From Rhizobium sp. Leaf453 (lineage in GTDB: Bacteria; Pseudomonadota; Alphaproteobacteria; Rhizobiales; Rhizobiaceae): a stretch of DNA of 64,000 bases. Shown piece after piece: positions 42,668 to 52,559 of the stretch. The stretch's first letter is position 1; the number at the start of each line of letters is the position of its first letter. The notes beneath the pieces were generated by a model. It made no database searches, was not told the origin of the DNA, and worked only from the letters and a program-made list of their open reading frames with translations. The stretch lies in assembly GCF_001425605.1 (NCBI RefSeq), contig NZ_LMRG01000031.1, forward strand, positions 1 through 64,000. Reading direction: 5' to 3'. Made by a program: the position numbers and the translations under genes.

Positions 42668-43539
42668 AGCGGCCCTCCCGGGGTGACGTGCTCGATCTCT
42701 TCGATCACTTCCTCGACCTCATCATCTTCAACACCGAGATAGGCCGCAATAACCTTCGGATCGTTCTTCACATGGTCCGGATTGCCATCCGAAATCTTCT
42801 GGCCGTATTCGAGCACCACGACATGGTCGGAGATTTCCATGACCACAGACATGTCGTGCTCGATCAGCAGGATCGACGTGCCGGTATCCTTGCGGATGCT
42901 GCGCAACAGTTCGTTGAGCGCCAGGGATTCGCGCGGATTGAGGCCGGCGGCCGGTTCGTCCAGGCACAGAAATTCCGGTCCTGTACACATCGCGCGGGCA
43001 ATTTCCAGACGGCGCTGCGCGCCATAGGGAAGGTCGCCGGCCGGATCGTCCGCACGGTCGATCAGGTTGGCCTTCTCAAGCCAGTATTTCGCCTGCTCGA
43101 TCGACTGCGCCGCAGCCTTCTTGTAGGCGGGGAAGCCGAGCAGGCCGAGGATCGTGTAGCCCGAAGCCAGCATCAGCTTGTTGTGCTGCGCGACCAGCAG
43201 GTTTTCGAGAACCGTCAGGCCGGAAAACAGCCGGATGTTCTGGAACGTGCGGGCAACCTTGGCATCGCGGTTGACCTCGAAATCCGACATGCGCTCAAGG
43301 AGAAATTCCTTGCCCGCTTTCTGCCGCATCGTGATCATGCCCATCGTCGGCTTGTAGAAGCCGGTGATGCAGTTGAAGACCGTCGTCTTGCCGGCGCCAT
43401 TCGGGCCGATGAGAGCGGTGATGTCGCCGCGATAGGCTTCGAACGACAGGTCGTTGATGGCCATGAGGCCGCCGAAACGCATCGACAGATGCTCGACTTT
43501 GAGGATTGGATCTTTCGTCATCGTATTCGTTCCGGCCAT
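42664..43539 (-). CDS. livG: Branched-chain amino acid ABC importer ATPase LivG
   Basis: 291 residues. Walker A is GPNGAGKTTVFNCITG, signature LPYGAQRRLEIARAM, Walker B FLCLDEPAAGLNP. The acidic C-terminal tail (VEDDEVEEVIEEIEH) is longer than in E. coli LivG. The start at 43539 is two bases after the livM stop; a longer frame reading into livM is not needed. Confidence 0.95.
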   Translation of the reverse strand: MAGTNTMTKDPILKVEHLSMRFGGLMAINDLSFEAYRGDITALIGPNGAGKTTVFNCITGFYKPTMGMITMRQKAGKEFLLERMSDFEVNRDAKVARTFQNIRLFSGLTVLENLLVAQHNKLMLASGYTILGLLGFPAYKKAAAQSIEQAKYWLEKANLIDRADDPAGDLPYGAQRRLEIARAMCTGPEFLCLDEPAAGLNPRESLALNELLRSIRKDTGTSILLIEHDMSVVMEISDHVVVLEYGQKISDGNPDHVKNDPKVIAAYLGVEDDEVEEVIEEIEHVTPGGPL

Positions 43540-43541
43540 GA

Positions 43542-44927
43542 TCAACCGTGACCTTCCTTGGTGAAGCTGCCGGAGACACTCTTGCGTTCTCGCAGGAATG
43601 CCGTGGGTTCGCGCGAGCCGACAAAGCCGCGGGGCTTCCACACCATGACGACAATCATGGCCAGACCGAAGATCAGCATGCGATAGAGTTCCGGGGTGAA
43701 GTCAGGGCCGAAGATGTGCTTGAGGAATTCCATTTCACGCAACATTTCCGTACCGCCGATCATGACCGTCGCGGCAACCGCGATACCGATCAGCGAGCCC
43801 ATGCCGCCGAGAACCACGATGGCGAGAATGATCGCCGATTCCAGGAAGACGAAGGATTCCGGAGACACGAAGCCCTGGCGAACCGCGAAGAAGGAGCCTG
43901 CAAAGCCGCCGAACATAGCGCCCGTGGCAAAGGCCGTCAGCTTGGTGGTGACCGTGTTGATCCCGAGCGAGCGGCAGGCGATTTCATCCTCGCGCAGCGC
44001 TTCCCAGGCACGACCGATCGGCATGCGGCGCAACCGGATGGTCACGAGAGCGGTGATCAGGCAGAGCGCCAGGATGAGATAGAAGAGGAAAATCTTGTAG
44101 TAAGCGGACGACATCGGCAGCCCGAAGGACTTGGCGAAGTTGTTTGCCGCGCTGACATCGAAGGACCAGATGCCGAAGACCGAAGCCTTGGCAATGCCCG
44201 AAATCCCGAACGTGCCCTTGGTGACGGCCGTCCAGTTGATCAGGACGAGGCGGATGATTTCACCGAAGGCGAGCGTGACGATCGCCAGATAGTCACCCTT
44301 GAGACGCAGGACCGGGAAGCCCAAGACGATGCCCCAGAGTGCAGCGAAAATGCCGGCCATGGGCAGCAAGAGCCAGAACGACAGCCCGAAATAGGACGAC
44401 AGCAACGCGTAAGAATAGGCGCCGACAGCATAGAAGGCGACGTAGCCGAGGTCGAGCAGGCCGGCGAGACCGACGACGATGTTCAAACCCCAAGCCAGCA
44501 TCACGTAAATGAGGATCTGGATGCCGAAGTTATCGACCCATTTCAGCGAGCCCTGGAAGCCGAAGAAATAGACCATCACCGGCGGATACAGGAGCAGAAC
44601 GATGACCGCGATCATGCTGAAGTTGCGGGCAACGAACCCGGCTTCCTGAGCGGGGGCCGCTGCCTTCGCAGCCTTGCGCTCTTCCAGATACGGGCGGATG
44701 AAAGCAACTGACAGGAAGCGACCAACAGCGGCGATGGCAACGAAGATCGCCAGCAAGCCCCAGCGCTGAACGAGGATCAACTCGTTCAGGATGTTCTGGT
44801 CGGTCTTGAGACCGACGAAGAGAACGAAGAGGCCAAGTGCCACGAGGCCGGCATAGAAAGCCTCGCGCAGAGCCCGCGCCATCAGATTGCTGCTGGCGCT
44901 CTCGGTGGTGTTCGAAATGTTTGCCAT
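43542..44927 (-). CDS. livM: Branched-chain amino acid ABC importer permease LivM
   Basis: 461 residues, about eleven membrane helices. The permease loop is RRMPIGRAWEALREDEIACRSLGIN. The N-terminal extension of three helices is normal for alphaproteobacterial LivM. It starts four bases after the livH stop. Confidence 0.94.
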   Translation of the reverse strand: MANISNTTESASSNLMARALREAFYAGLVALGLFVLFVGLKTDQNILNELILVQRWGLLAIFVAIAAVGRFLSVAFIRPYLEERKAAKAAAPAQEAGFVARNFSMIAVIVLLLYPPVMVYFFGFQGSLKWVDNFGIQILIYVMLAWGLNIVVGLAGLLDLGYVAFYAVGAYSYALLSSYFGLSFWLLLPMAGIFAALWGIVLGFPVLRLKGDYLAIVTLAFGEIIRLVLINWTAVTKGTFGISGIAKASVFGIWSFDVSAANNFAKSFGLPMSSAYYKIFLFYLILALCLITALVTIRLRRMPIGRAWEALREDEIACRSLGINTVTTKLTAFATGAMFGGFAGSFFAVRQGFVSPESFVFLESAIILAIVVLGGMGSLIGIAVAATVMIGGTEMLREMEFLKHIFGPDFTPELYRMLIFGLAMIVVMVWKPRGFVGSREPTAFLRERKSVSGSFTKEGHG

Positions 44928-44931
44928 GAAA

Positions 44932-45834
44932 TTATACCTTCTCGACTTCAGGCCGACCCAGAATACCAGACGGCTTGAAAATCAGCACGATGGCGAGGAT
45001 CGAGAATGTCGCGACATCCTTGTAGTCGATGGTGAAATAGGCAGACCAGAGCGACTCGATGAGACCGATCATCAAACCACCGAGAACAGCGCCCGGCAGC
45101 GAGCCGATACCGCCGAGAACGGCAGCCGTGAAGGCCTTGACGCCCGGTGTGAAGCCATCGGTGAAGACGATAACACCATAGTACATCAGGTACATGGTAC
45201 CAGCGACGGCAGCGAGTGCCGCGCCCATGATGAAGGTGATCGAGATCGTCTTGTCGACGTCGATGCCGAGAAGGGCCGCCATCTTGCGGTCCTGTTCGGT
45301 CGCACGCTGGGCACGACCAAGCGGCGTGTGATTGACGATATACCAGAAGATCGTCAGCAGCACCGCCGTCACCACGACGATGATGATCTGCTTCAGCGAG
45401 ATCGAGATACCGAAGACATCATAGACCGACGACACCATGGACGGGATCGGCTTGTTGCGCGGACCCTGCGTCACCTGGATAAAGTTGGAAAGCGCGATCG
45501 ACATGCCGATCGCGGTGATCAGCGGAGCCAGGCGGAACGAGCCGCGCAAGGGTCGATAGGCCATTTTTTCGATGACCCAGTTCCACAGACCGGTCATCAG
45601 CATCGCCACGATGATCATGATAAAGAGTGCAAGCGCAATCGGTACGCCGCCGAACAGTGACAGCAGCAACAGGTATACGATCAAAGCGGCGAAACCGCCC
45701 AGCATGAAGATATCGCCGTGGGCGAAGTTCACCATGCCGATGATGCCGTAAACCATGGTATAGCCAATGGCTATCAAACCGTAAATTGAGCCAAGCGTCA
45801 GCCCGTTGACGAGCTGCTGGACAAAATACTCCAT
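44932..45834 (-). CDS. livH: Branched-chain amino acid ABC importer permease LivH
   Basis: 300 residues, eight membrane helices. It has NGLTLGSIYGLIAIGYTMVYGIIGMVNFAHGD, typical of LivH, and TPLGRAQRATEQDRKMAALLGID as the ATPase-contact loop. It is the first gene of the livHMGF-DUF6867-braC set. Confidence 0.95.
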   Translation of the reverse strand: MEYFVQQLVNGLTLGSIYGLIAIGYTMVYGIIGMVNFAHGDIFMLGGFAALIVYLLLLSLFGGVPIALALFIMIIVAMLMTGLWNWVIEKMAYRPLRGSFRLAPLITAIGMSIALSNFIQVTQGPRNKPIPSMVSSVYDVFGISISLKQIIIVVVTAVLLTIFWYIVNHTPLGRAQRATEQDRKMAALLGIDVDKTISITFIMGAALAAVAGTMYLMYYGVIVFTDGFTPGVKAFTAAVLGGIGSLPGAVLGGLMIGLIESLWSAYFTIDYKDVATFSILAIVLIFKPSGILGRPEVEKV

Positions 45835-46078
45835 CTATATCCCCCGGATATGATCCATGCGGTCATATCTCTTGTTTTTGTGCTCTTTTAGAGCATCATT
45901 TGCCAATGCGGATTCCATACCGCTTTAGAAAGAAAAGGGAAGCGTAAAAGTGAGGCATCGACAATTTCTTTCGGTTTTGGATTAAAATGGTGCACGGATC
46001 GGTGAAAAAGCCAAAAAATCATCAGGAAAAGCCGTGCTTTTGAGCAGTTTTTTGCTTGATAAACCGATTTACGCGAAA
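45835..46078 (-). promoter_or_regulatory. Upstream region of the liv operon
   Basis: These AT-richer bases contain no gene. They must hold the livH promoter (minus strand). I see no clear sigma-54 GG-N10-GC signature and no operator that I can name. Confidence 0.4.
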
Positions 46079-46080
46079 CA

Positions 46081-46113
46081 AAAAAGCCGGGAACGTTGCC
46101 CCCAGCTTTGATT
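46081..46113 (-). terminator. Terminator after the dimethylglycine dehydrogenase gene
   Basis: On the minus strand AGCTGGGG pairs, with G-U pairs, to TTCCCGGCT, followed by six T. It lies about 25-55 bases after the stop at 46139. Confidence 0.6.
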
Positions 46114-46138
46114 TTCCATCAAAATTGCAGATTATTGC

Positions 46139-48565
46139 TCAGGACCGCATGCGCGACCCGTTGGCATCGAAAAGGGGTTGCGGCTGCAGGCGTGCGGTCA
46201 GCATTTCGCCGAGAAGTTCGACCTGCCAGCCCTCCGATTCGTCGGCAATCTCCTTCGGGACATAGCCGACGGCAACCGAAACGCCCGATGCATGGGCATA
46301 GCCGCCTGATGTCACCCAACCACGCACTTCGCCGTTCAGATAGATCGGCTCGTCACCGATGACGTCGGCATCCTTGGCATCGATGATGAAGGTGCGCAGG
46401 CGCAGGGCTCCTCCGTCGGCCTTTTCCTTGGCGGCCGCTTCCTTGCCGATAAAGTCGGCGTCCTTCTTCAGGGCGACGAATCGGCCAAGACCGGCCTCGA
46501 ACGGACCGTAGAGCGGACGATATTCTCGCGACCAACTGCCGAAGGACTTTTCGACGCGCAGGGCGTTCAGCGCCCGCAGACCGAAAAGCTTGATATTGAA
46601 CTCGGCGCCGGCCTGCATGATGAGATCATAGAGGTAACGCTGGTATTCCGGCTTCATCCAGATTTCGTAGCCGAGGTCGCCGGTATAGCTGACGCGCCCG
46701 ACGATCGCCGGCGCCATGCCGAGATCCATCCTGCGGATATCCATGAAGCCGAAGGCATCATCCGACATGTCGAGATGGGTCAGCTTGGAGATCAGCGCGC
46801 GGGAGTTCGGGCCGGCGATCGACAGGCCGACCAGTTGCAGGTTGAGCGCCTTAACGCTGACCGAGCCATCGTTCGGCAAGTGGCTCTCGAACCACCGCAT
46901 GTGATAATCCTCGGCGATACCCGAGCCGATCAGCAGGAAATCGCCGTCGCCGAGCTTCGCCAGCGTGAAATCACCGATCAGCTTGCCGTCGTCCTTCAAC
47001 ATCGGCGCCAGCGACATGCGGCCGGCTTCGGGAATACGGCAGGTCAGCATCCGGTCGAGCCAGGCCTCGGCGCCCTTGCCGGTGATCGCATATTTGGCGA
47101 AGCCGGAGGTTTCCATCAGGCCGACGCTGTCGCGCACGGCCTTGGCTTCGGCGCCGACGACGTCGAAATCGTTCGAACGACGCCATGAGAACTTGTCCTC
47201 CTCGCCCTTCGGCGCGAACCAGAGCGGCGATTCGAGGCCGAAGGAGGCGCCGAAGATCGCACCGGCGTCCTTCAGCTTGTCGTAGATCGGGGTCGTCAGG
47301 AACGGGCGGGCACCCGGCAGTTCCTCGTTCGGATAGCGGATCGAGAAGCGGCGCGAATAGTTTTCGCGGACCTTGGCATTGGTGAAACCGAGCGTGGCGA
47401 AATCGCCGTAGCGCGAGACATCCATGGCGAAGACATCGAAGCCCGGATCGCCGTAGATGATCCAGTTGGCGAGCGCGAGGCCGACGCCGCCGCCCTGGCT
47501 GAAGCCGGCCATGACGGCGCAGGCCGACCAGTAATTGGTGAGACCACGTACCGGGCCGACCAGCGGATTGCCATCCGGCGAGAAGGTGAAGGGGCCGTTG
47601 ATGATCTTCTTGATGCCGGCCTTGTTGAAGGCCGGGAAGTGACGAAAGCCGACCTCCAGTTCCGGCGTGATGCGCTCGATATCCTCGGCCAACAGTTCAT
47701 GGCCAAAGTCCCACGACGTGGTGATCGGCGACCAAGGCCGGCAGGCCTTTTCATAGGTGCCCATCAGCATGCCGTTGCGTTCCTGGCGCAGGTAGATTTC
47801 GCCGTCGAAATCGACGCAGTGCATCAGCTCCTTGCCGCGCGTCTGGTTGAATTCGATGACCTCGGGCATGTCCTCGGTGATGAGGTACATATGCTCCATG
47901 GCGAGCACCGGCAGTTCCAGCCCGGTCATGCGGCCGACTTCACGCGCCCAGAGGCCGGCGGCATTGACCACATGCTCCGCGATGATCTCGCCCTTGTTGG
48001 TGATGACGCGCCAGGAGCCGTCTTCCAGCTGCACCAGATCCTCGACCTTGGTGTGAAGGTAGATATCGGCACCGTTCTTCTTGGCCGACTTGGCATAGGC
48101 ATGGGTGGTGCCGTAGGGATCGAGATGGCCTTCGACCGGATCGAACACGGCGCCGACGAACTGCGAGGGATCGAGCAGTGGCATCAGCTCGTGCGCTTCC
48201 TTCGGCGTCAGAAGCTCGGCCTCGAGGCCCATGTAGCGGCCCTTGGCAAGGATCGACTTCATCCAGTCGAACCGCTCCTTGGTCGCCGCGAGCATCATGC
48301 CCGAGGTCATGTGCAGGCCGATATCCTGGCCGGAATATCCCTGGATTTCCTTGTAGAGTTCGACCGTATATTTCTGCAGCTTGGCGACGTTCGGGTCGCC
48401 GTTGATCGTGTGCATGCCGCCAGCGGCATGCCAGGTCGATCCCGATGTCAGCTCCGATCGCTCCAGGAGAACGACGTCGGTCCAGCCGAATTTCGTCAGG
48501 TGATAAAGGACCGAACACCCGACGACGCCGCCGCCGATCACGACGACTCTGGCATGGCTTTTCAT
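46139..48565 (-). CDS. Dimethylglycine dehydrogenase-like FAD/folate oxidoreductase
   Basis: 808 residues. The N-terminal DAO-type FAD domain starts VVVIGGGVVGCSVLYHL and has GSTWHAAGGMH, whose His is the covalent FAD site in dimethylglycine/sarcosine dehydrogenases. A linker (about 380-430) is followed by a GcvT-type tetrahydrofolate-binding C-half (from about 440). It likely demethylates dimethylglycine to sarcosine, giving methylene-THF, and hands sarcosine to the SoxBDAG oxidase encoded upstream on the same strand. Substrate by context and domain order; sarcosine dehydrogenase is an alternative. Confidence 0.85.
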   Translation of the reverse strand: MKSHARVVVIGGGVVGCSVLYHLTKFGWTDVVLLERSELTSGSTWHAAGGMHTINGDPNVAKLQKYTVELYKEIQGYSGQDIGLHMTSGMMLAATKERFDWMKSILAKGRYMGLEAELLTPKEAHELMPLLDPSQFVGAVFDPVEGHLDPYGTTHAYAKSAKKNGADIYLHTKVEDLVQLEDGSWRVITNKGEIIAEHVVNAAGLWAREVGRMTGLELPVLAMEHMYLITEDMPEVIEFNQTRGKELMHCVDFDGEIYLRQERNGMLMGTYEKACRPWSPITTSWDFGHELLAEDIERITPELEVGFRHFPAFNKAGIKKIINGPFTFSPDGNPLVGPVRGLTNYWSACAVMAGFSQGGGVGLALANWIIYGDPGFDVFAMDVSRYGDFATLGFTNAKVRENYSRRFSIRYPNEELPGARPFLTTPIYDKLKDAGAIFGASFGLESPLWFAPKGEEDKFSWRRSNDFDVVGAEAKAVRDSVGLMETSGFAKYAITGKGAEAWLDRMLTCRIPEAGRMSLAPMLKDDGKLIGDFTLAKLGDGDFLLIGSGIAEDYHMRWFESHLPNDGSVSVKALNLQLVGLSIAGPNSRALISKLTHLDMSDDAFGFMDIRRMDLGMAPAIVGRVSYTGDLGYEIWMKPEYQRYLYDLIMQAGAEFNIKLFGLRALNALRVEKSFGSWSREYRPLYGPFEAGLGRFVALKKDADFIGKEAAAKEKADGGALRLRTFIIDAKDADVIGDEPIYLNGEVRGWVTSGGYAHASGVSVAVGYVPKEIADESEGWQVELLGEMLTARLQPQPLFDANGSRMRS

Positions 48566-48719
48566 GAAAATTCTCCGGTTTCGGGCGCTAGGAAAAAGCG
48601 GCCCGTTGGATGGGCAAATCTAGGCTCTCGAAACCGTAGTGTGAAAGGTGTCGCGGATAAAGCCATTCCTGCGAACAGGCCTTTCCCATTTCCGCCATTC
48701 GCTGCTTCACCAGCGCCGT

Positions 48720-48744
48720 AAAAGCGTCACGCCATGACGCTTTT
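48720..48744 (-). terminator. Terminator after soxG
   Basis: The arms aaaagcgtc (48720-48728) and gacgctttt (48736-48744) form a 9-bp stem with a seven-base loop and terminal T4 on the minus strand, four bases after soxG. The 48566-48719 region beyond holds no gene and must contain the promoter for the dehydrogenase. Confidence 0.75.
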
Positions 48745-48748
48745 GTCG

Positions 48749-49303
48749 TCAGGTGGAAAACCCGACCGACAGATCGAATTCGCGGCCCATCGTCTTGAGG
48801 TCGTCGAACAGCGACTCTGCGAAACTGCGCATGACGATGACCTCGAATTCGTTTTCGCCGGTGCGCGCAAGATTGACGCTTATGTGCCCACACAGGACAT
48901 TCGAGGACGTGCCGACTTCAAAAACGTTGGGATGCAGGTCCGTGGCGATCCCCTTGGCGAGAATGCGCCGGACGTTGGGGCCGGAGAGCCGCAACAGAAC
49001 ACGGCCATCACTCTGATCGACGATATGGGCGGCTTCGGCGAGGAGCAGCGACAGGTTGCGTTGCAAAATCTCCGGCGTGTCGAGTTGCGACAAAGCCAGC
49101 CATTCTCCCGGTGCGACGAAGCGCAAAGACAGGTCGCCAGCGGCCGCAAGCGCGGCAGCCACAAAGGCATCTCCGCCTTCCGCCGCCATGACGGTCGCAA
49201 TCGCGACGCGCTGCGGAACTTCGAGATGATCGACGGCCCGGATACCGGGATCGGCGGGGATGCGGCTTTCGAGAGGATGCCGGGAAATATAGGTCTTGCT
49301 CAT
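48749..49303 (-). CDS. soxG: Sarcosine oxidase gamma subunit
   Basis: 184 residues of the SoxG family, with DLSLRFVAPGEWLAL, RVLLRLSGPNVRRILAKG and ARTGENEFEVIVMRSFA. It completes the heterotetrameric sarcosine oxidase. It is the last gene of soxBDAG. Confidence 0.92.
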   Translation of the reverse strand: MSKTYISRHPLESRIPADPGIRAVDHLEVPQRVAIATVMAAEGGDAFVAAALAAAGDLSLRFVAPGEWLALSQLDTPEILQRNLSLLLAEAAHIVDQSDGRVLLRLSGPNVRRILAKGIATDLHPNVFEVGTSSNVLCGHISVNLARTGENEFEVIVMRSFAESLFDDLKTMGREFDLSVGFST

Positions 49304-49316
49304 GTCCGCATCCGTC

Positions 49317-52274
49317 TCAAGAATTCAGCTTCGCATTACCGGGATCGACAAAGACCGGATGGCAGACTTCCGCTACCGTTTCCGTACCGCCGAGCTTGTC
49401 CCAGACAACGACGCGTTCGCCATAACGCTCGCGTCCGGACTTGAGGAAAGCGAGCGCGATGTCGTGACCGAGCGTCGGTGAAAAGCCGGCGGAACTGACA
49501 TAACCCTGGTCGTTCAATGTCGATGGCTTGGCACCTTCGCGCAGCAGATGCGCGCCGGCACGAAATGTCTTGTCCGCCTCCACCGGCTTCAATCCGACCA
49601 TCTGCATGCGATCCGCCGCCGTCAGGCCGTAACGGGTCGATAGGCGCTTGCCGATGAAATCAGACTTCTGCGCGGAGACCATGCGCCCGAAACCGGCATC
49701 ATCCGGGGTCACGCGGCCATCGAACTCTGCGTGGGTGACATGGCCCTTTTCGAGGCGCAGGACGTTCAGCGCTTCCAGACCATAGGCGCAGATGCCATGT
49801 GCCCTGCCCTCCTCCATCGCCGCATCGGCAACGGCTTCGCCGAACCAGGCCGGAACGGCGAGTTCGTAGGCCAGTTCGCCGGAAAACGAGATGCGGAACA
49901 GGCGTCCCTTGAGGCCGCCCTTCAGCGTCACGGCTTGCGCCGCCAGGAACGGGAAAGCCGCATCCGACACATCGTCCTCGACCAGCGCCTGAACAACATG
50001 GCGCGCTTTCGGCCCGGCAATCGCCATCTGCGCCCACTGGTCCGTCGAAGAGCAGAAGCGGACCTTGAGGTCCGGCCAGAGAACCTGCGCGCAATATTCC
50101 ATGTGGGACATGACGCCGCCGGCCAGCGCCGTGGTCGTTGTCATGAAGAAATGCTCGGACGACAGCCGGCTGGTCGTGCCGTCGTCATAGACCATGCCGT
50201 CCTCGCGCAGCATCAGCCCGTAGCGTGCTTTGCCGACAGGAAGTTTCAGGAACGCGTTGCAATAGAGCCGGTTGAGGAATTCGGCGGCATCCCTGCCGAA
50301 AATCTCGATCTTGCCGAGCGTCGAGACATCGCAAATGCCGACATTCTGGCGGACATTCAGGACTTCCCGGTCGGTGCTCTGCCGCCAGGTCCTTTCGCCA
50401 TCGCGGGCAAACCAGGCGGGACGATACCAGAGGCCGGAATCGACGAAAACGGCGCCGTTCTTCTGCGCCCAATTGTAGAGCGGCGACTTGCGCACCGGCG
50501 CCGCATGTTCGTCGCGGGAGGTGCCGGCGAGTGCGCCGAAGGCGACCGGCGTATAAAAAGGCCGGAACGTGGTGGTGCCGACATCAGCGGGGCTGATGCC
50601 CTGCATGGCGGCGAGAAGCCCCGTGGCGTTGATTCCGGACAGCTTGCCCTGATCGGTCGCCATGCCGTTTGTCGTGTAGCGCTTGGCATGCTCGACATGG
50701 CCGAAGCCCTCGCGCAATGCCAATCCCAGATCTTTCACATGCACATCGTTCTGGAAATCGACAAAGGCTTTTGCCTTAGCGCCAGGCGCATACCAGAGCG
50801 CGGTGAAGGACGGATCGATCTCGCCGCTCACTGATGGCAAGACGTCTGAGACGGCCGAAAACCCGAGATCTGCAATAATCGCCGCAGCCTTCCCGGCGCC
50901 ATCGCTCAGGCAAGCGGCCAACGAATAGATGCCAGCCGCAGCGCCCGCGACGGCGAGACCATTGCCGACGTCGGGGGCAAGGAAGCTGTTCAGTTCAGGC
51001 GACCAGACAGCCTTTGCGCCGCGCTGGCAGGCGAGATGGATGACCGGATTCCAGCCGCCGGACATGGCGACCGCGTCGCAGGCAATCGTGTCCTCGAAGC
51101 CGGACCGCTCGACGACGATGCCGGACACACGGTGCTTGCCTTTCGTATCGGTGACGGAGCCCGAACGGATGACCCGTGTGCCTGTGGGCGCGACATCATC
51201 TGCGTCAGCCCGGCTGTCGATGATGACGGCAATCTCAATGCCCTGGGCGGCAAGGTCGGCGGCGGTGCGGTAACCCGTGCCGCCATTGGTAAAGATCGCC
51301 ACGGACTTGCCGGACGCCACGCCAAAGCGGTTGGCATAGGTGCTGACCGCGCTTGCCATCATCACGCCCGGCCGATCGTTGCCGCCGAAGACCAGTGGCC
51401 GTTCCTCGGCCCCGGTTGCCAGCAGCGCCCGCTTGGCGACGATACGCCAGAGCCGCTCCACCGGCAGCTTGGCTTGCGGCTGGGCCACATGTTTCTGGAC
51501 CCGTTCGACCGCGCCGAAGACATTGTCGTCGTACCAGCCGAAGACGGTGGTGCGCGGCATGATCGTGACGTTCGGCAGAGAGCGAAGTTCGGCCAGCAAT
51601 GTTTCGGCAAATGCCGGCGCCGGCATTCCGTCGATCTCGACGGTTTCAGAGAGCAGCGAGCCGCCCGGCCGGAAATCCTCGTCCGCGAGGATGACGCGCA
51701 GCCCGGCGCGGCCGGCCGTTCGTGCCGCCATCAGCCCCGTCGGACCGGCACCGACGACCAACAGGTCGCAATGCGCCCAGACTTTCTCGTAGGTCTCCGG
51801 ATCGCGCTCCAGCACGGCGCGGCCGAGCCCGGCTGCCCGGCGGATGATCGGCTCATAGACCTTCTCCCAGAAGGCCGCCGGCCACATAAAGGTCTTGTAG
51901 TAGAAGCCGGCCGAGAGGAACGGCGACAGGAGATTGTTGAGCGCGCCGACATCATGTTTCAGCGACGGCCAACGGTTCTGGCTGCGGGCATCAAGCCCGG
52001 CATAGAGTTCTGCAACCGTCGCCTTGGTGTTGGGGTCCGAGCGCGACCCCTGACCGATGGTCACCAGCGCGTTCGGTTCCGAGGGGCCGGCTGTGACGAT
52101 GCCGCGCGGGCGGTGATACTTGAAGCTCCGGCCGACCAGAAGCTGGTCATTCGCCAGCAGCGCCGAGGCGAGCGTATCACCAGACAGACCGGACATTGTG
52201 CGGCCGTCGAACTTGAAGTCCATGCGGTTGGTACGATCGACGAGACCGCCTGCAGAGAGACGATAGGCCGTCAT
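49317..52274 (-). CDS. soxA: Sarcosine oxidase alpha subunit
   Basis: 985 residues. The N-terminal SoxA part opens GLVDRTNRMDFKFDGRTMSG. A Rossmann NAD site (LLVVGAGPTGLMAARTAGR) lies at about 170-200, and a GcvT-like THF-binding domain is in the C-terminal 370 residues. It oxidises sarcosine to glycine with methylene-THF and peroxide as products. It overlaps soxD by four bases. Confidence 0.95.
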   Translation of the reverse strand: MTAYRLSAGGLVDRTNRMDFKFDGRTMSGLSGDTLASALLANDQLLVGRSFKYHRPRGIVTAGPSEPNALVTIGQGSRSDPNTKATVAELYAGLDARSQNRWPSLKHDVGALNNLLSPFLSAGFYYKTFMWPAAFWEKVYEPIIRRAAGLGRAVLERDPETYEKVWAHCDLLVVGAGPTGLMAARTAGRAGLRVILADEDFRPGGSLLSETVEIDGMPAPAFAETLLAELRSLPNVTIMPRTTVFGWYDDNVFGAVERVQKHVAQPQAKLPVERLWRIVAKRALLATGAEERPLVFGGNDRPGVMMASAVSTYANRFGVASGKSVAIFTNGGTGYRTAADLAAQGIEIAVIIDSRADADDVAPTGTRVIRSGSVTDTKGKHRVSGIVVERSGFEDTIACDAVAMSGGWNPVIHLACQRGAKAVWSPELNSFLAPDVGNGLAVAGAAAGIYSLAACLSDGAGKAAAIIADLGFSAVSDVLPSVSGEIDPSFTALWYAPGAKAKAFVDFQNDVHVKDLGLALREGFGHVEHAKRYTTNGMATDQGKLSGINATGLLAAMQGISPADVGTTTFRPFYTPVAFGALAGTSRDEHAAPVRKSPLYNWAQKNGAVFVDSGLWYRPAWFARDGERTWRQSTDREVLNVRQNVGICDVSTLGKIEIFGRDAAEFLNRLYCNAFLKLPVGKARYGLMLREDGMVYDDGTTSRLSSEHFFMTTTTALAGGVMSHMEYCAQVLWPDLKVRFCSSTDQWAQMAIAGPKARHVVQALVEDDVSDAAFPFLAAQAVTLKGGLKGRLFRISFSGELAYELAVPAWFGEAVADAAMEEGRAHGICAYGLEALNVLRLEKGHVTHAEFDGRVTPDDAGFGRMVSAQKSDFIGKRLSTRYGLTAADRMQMVGLKPVEADKTFRAGAHLLREGAKPSTLNDQGYVSSAGFSPTLGHDIALAFLKSGRERYGERVVVWDKLGGTETVAEVCHPVFVDPGNAKLNS

Positions 52275-52549
52275 CGCGCCGCCTCCCGCGCTGCAACGGC
52301 GCCATCTGTCACGGAATAGACCTCATGGGTCATGGTATCGCGCTCGACGACCAGCCAGCGGCGACAGCCGGCCACATGCTGCCAGTGTTCGCGGTAACGG
52401 CCGCGCGGATTGGCGCGGATATGGACATAATCGTTCCAGGCCTCGTCGGAGGCTTCCGGATCGGGACGCAGGACCGACGCGTCGCCACGGATGGAAAACT
52501 CTTCCTTCGGACGGGTGCCGCAATGCGGGCAGGAGATGAGGCTCGCCAT
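52271..52549 (-). CDS. soxD: Sarcosine oxidase delta subunit
   Basis: 92 residues with the zinc-binding CPHCG near the N-terminus and a later His-x-Cys (HVAGCRRW) that supply the metal ligands typical of SoxD. It sits between soxB and soxA, ten bases after soxB. Confidence 0.94.
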   Translation of the reverse strand: MASLISCPHCGTRPKEEFSIRGDASVLRPDPEASDEAWNDYVHIRANPRGRYREHWQHVAGCRRWLVVERDTMTHEVYSVTDGAVAAREAAR

Positions 52550-52559
52550 TCTTCAGGTC

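Noticed and set aside
45835..46078. Sigma-54 promoter upstream of livH
   Set aside because: A ttggcaaatgatgc stretch on the minus strand has the GG and GC elements only eight bases apart; the required spacing is ten.
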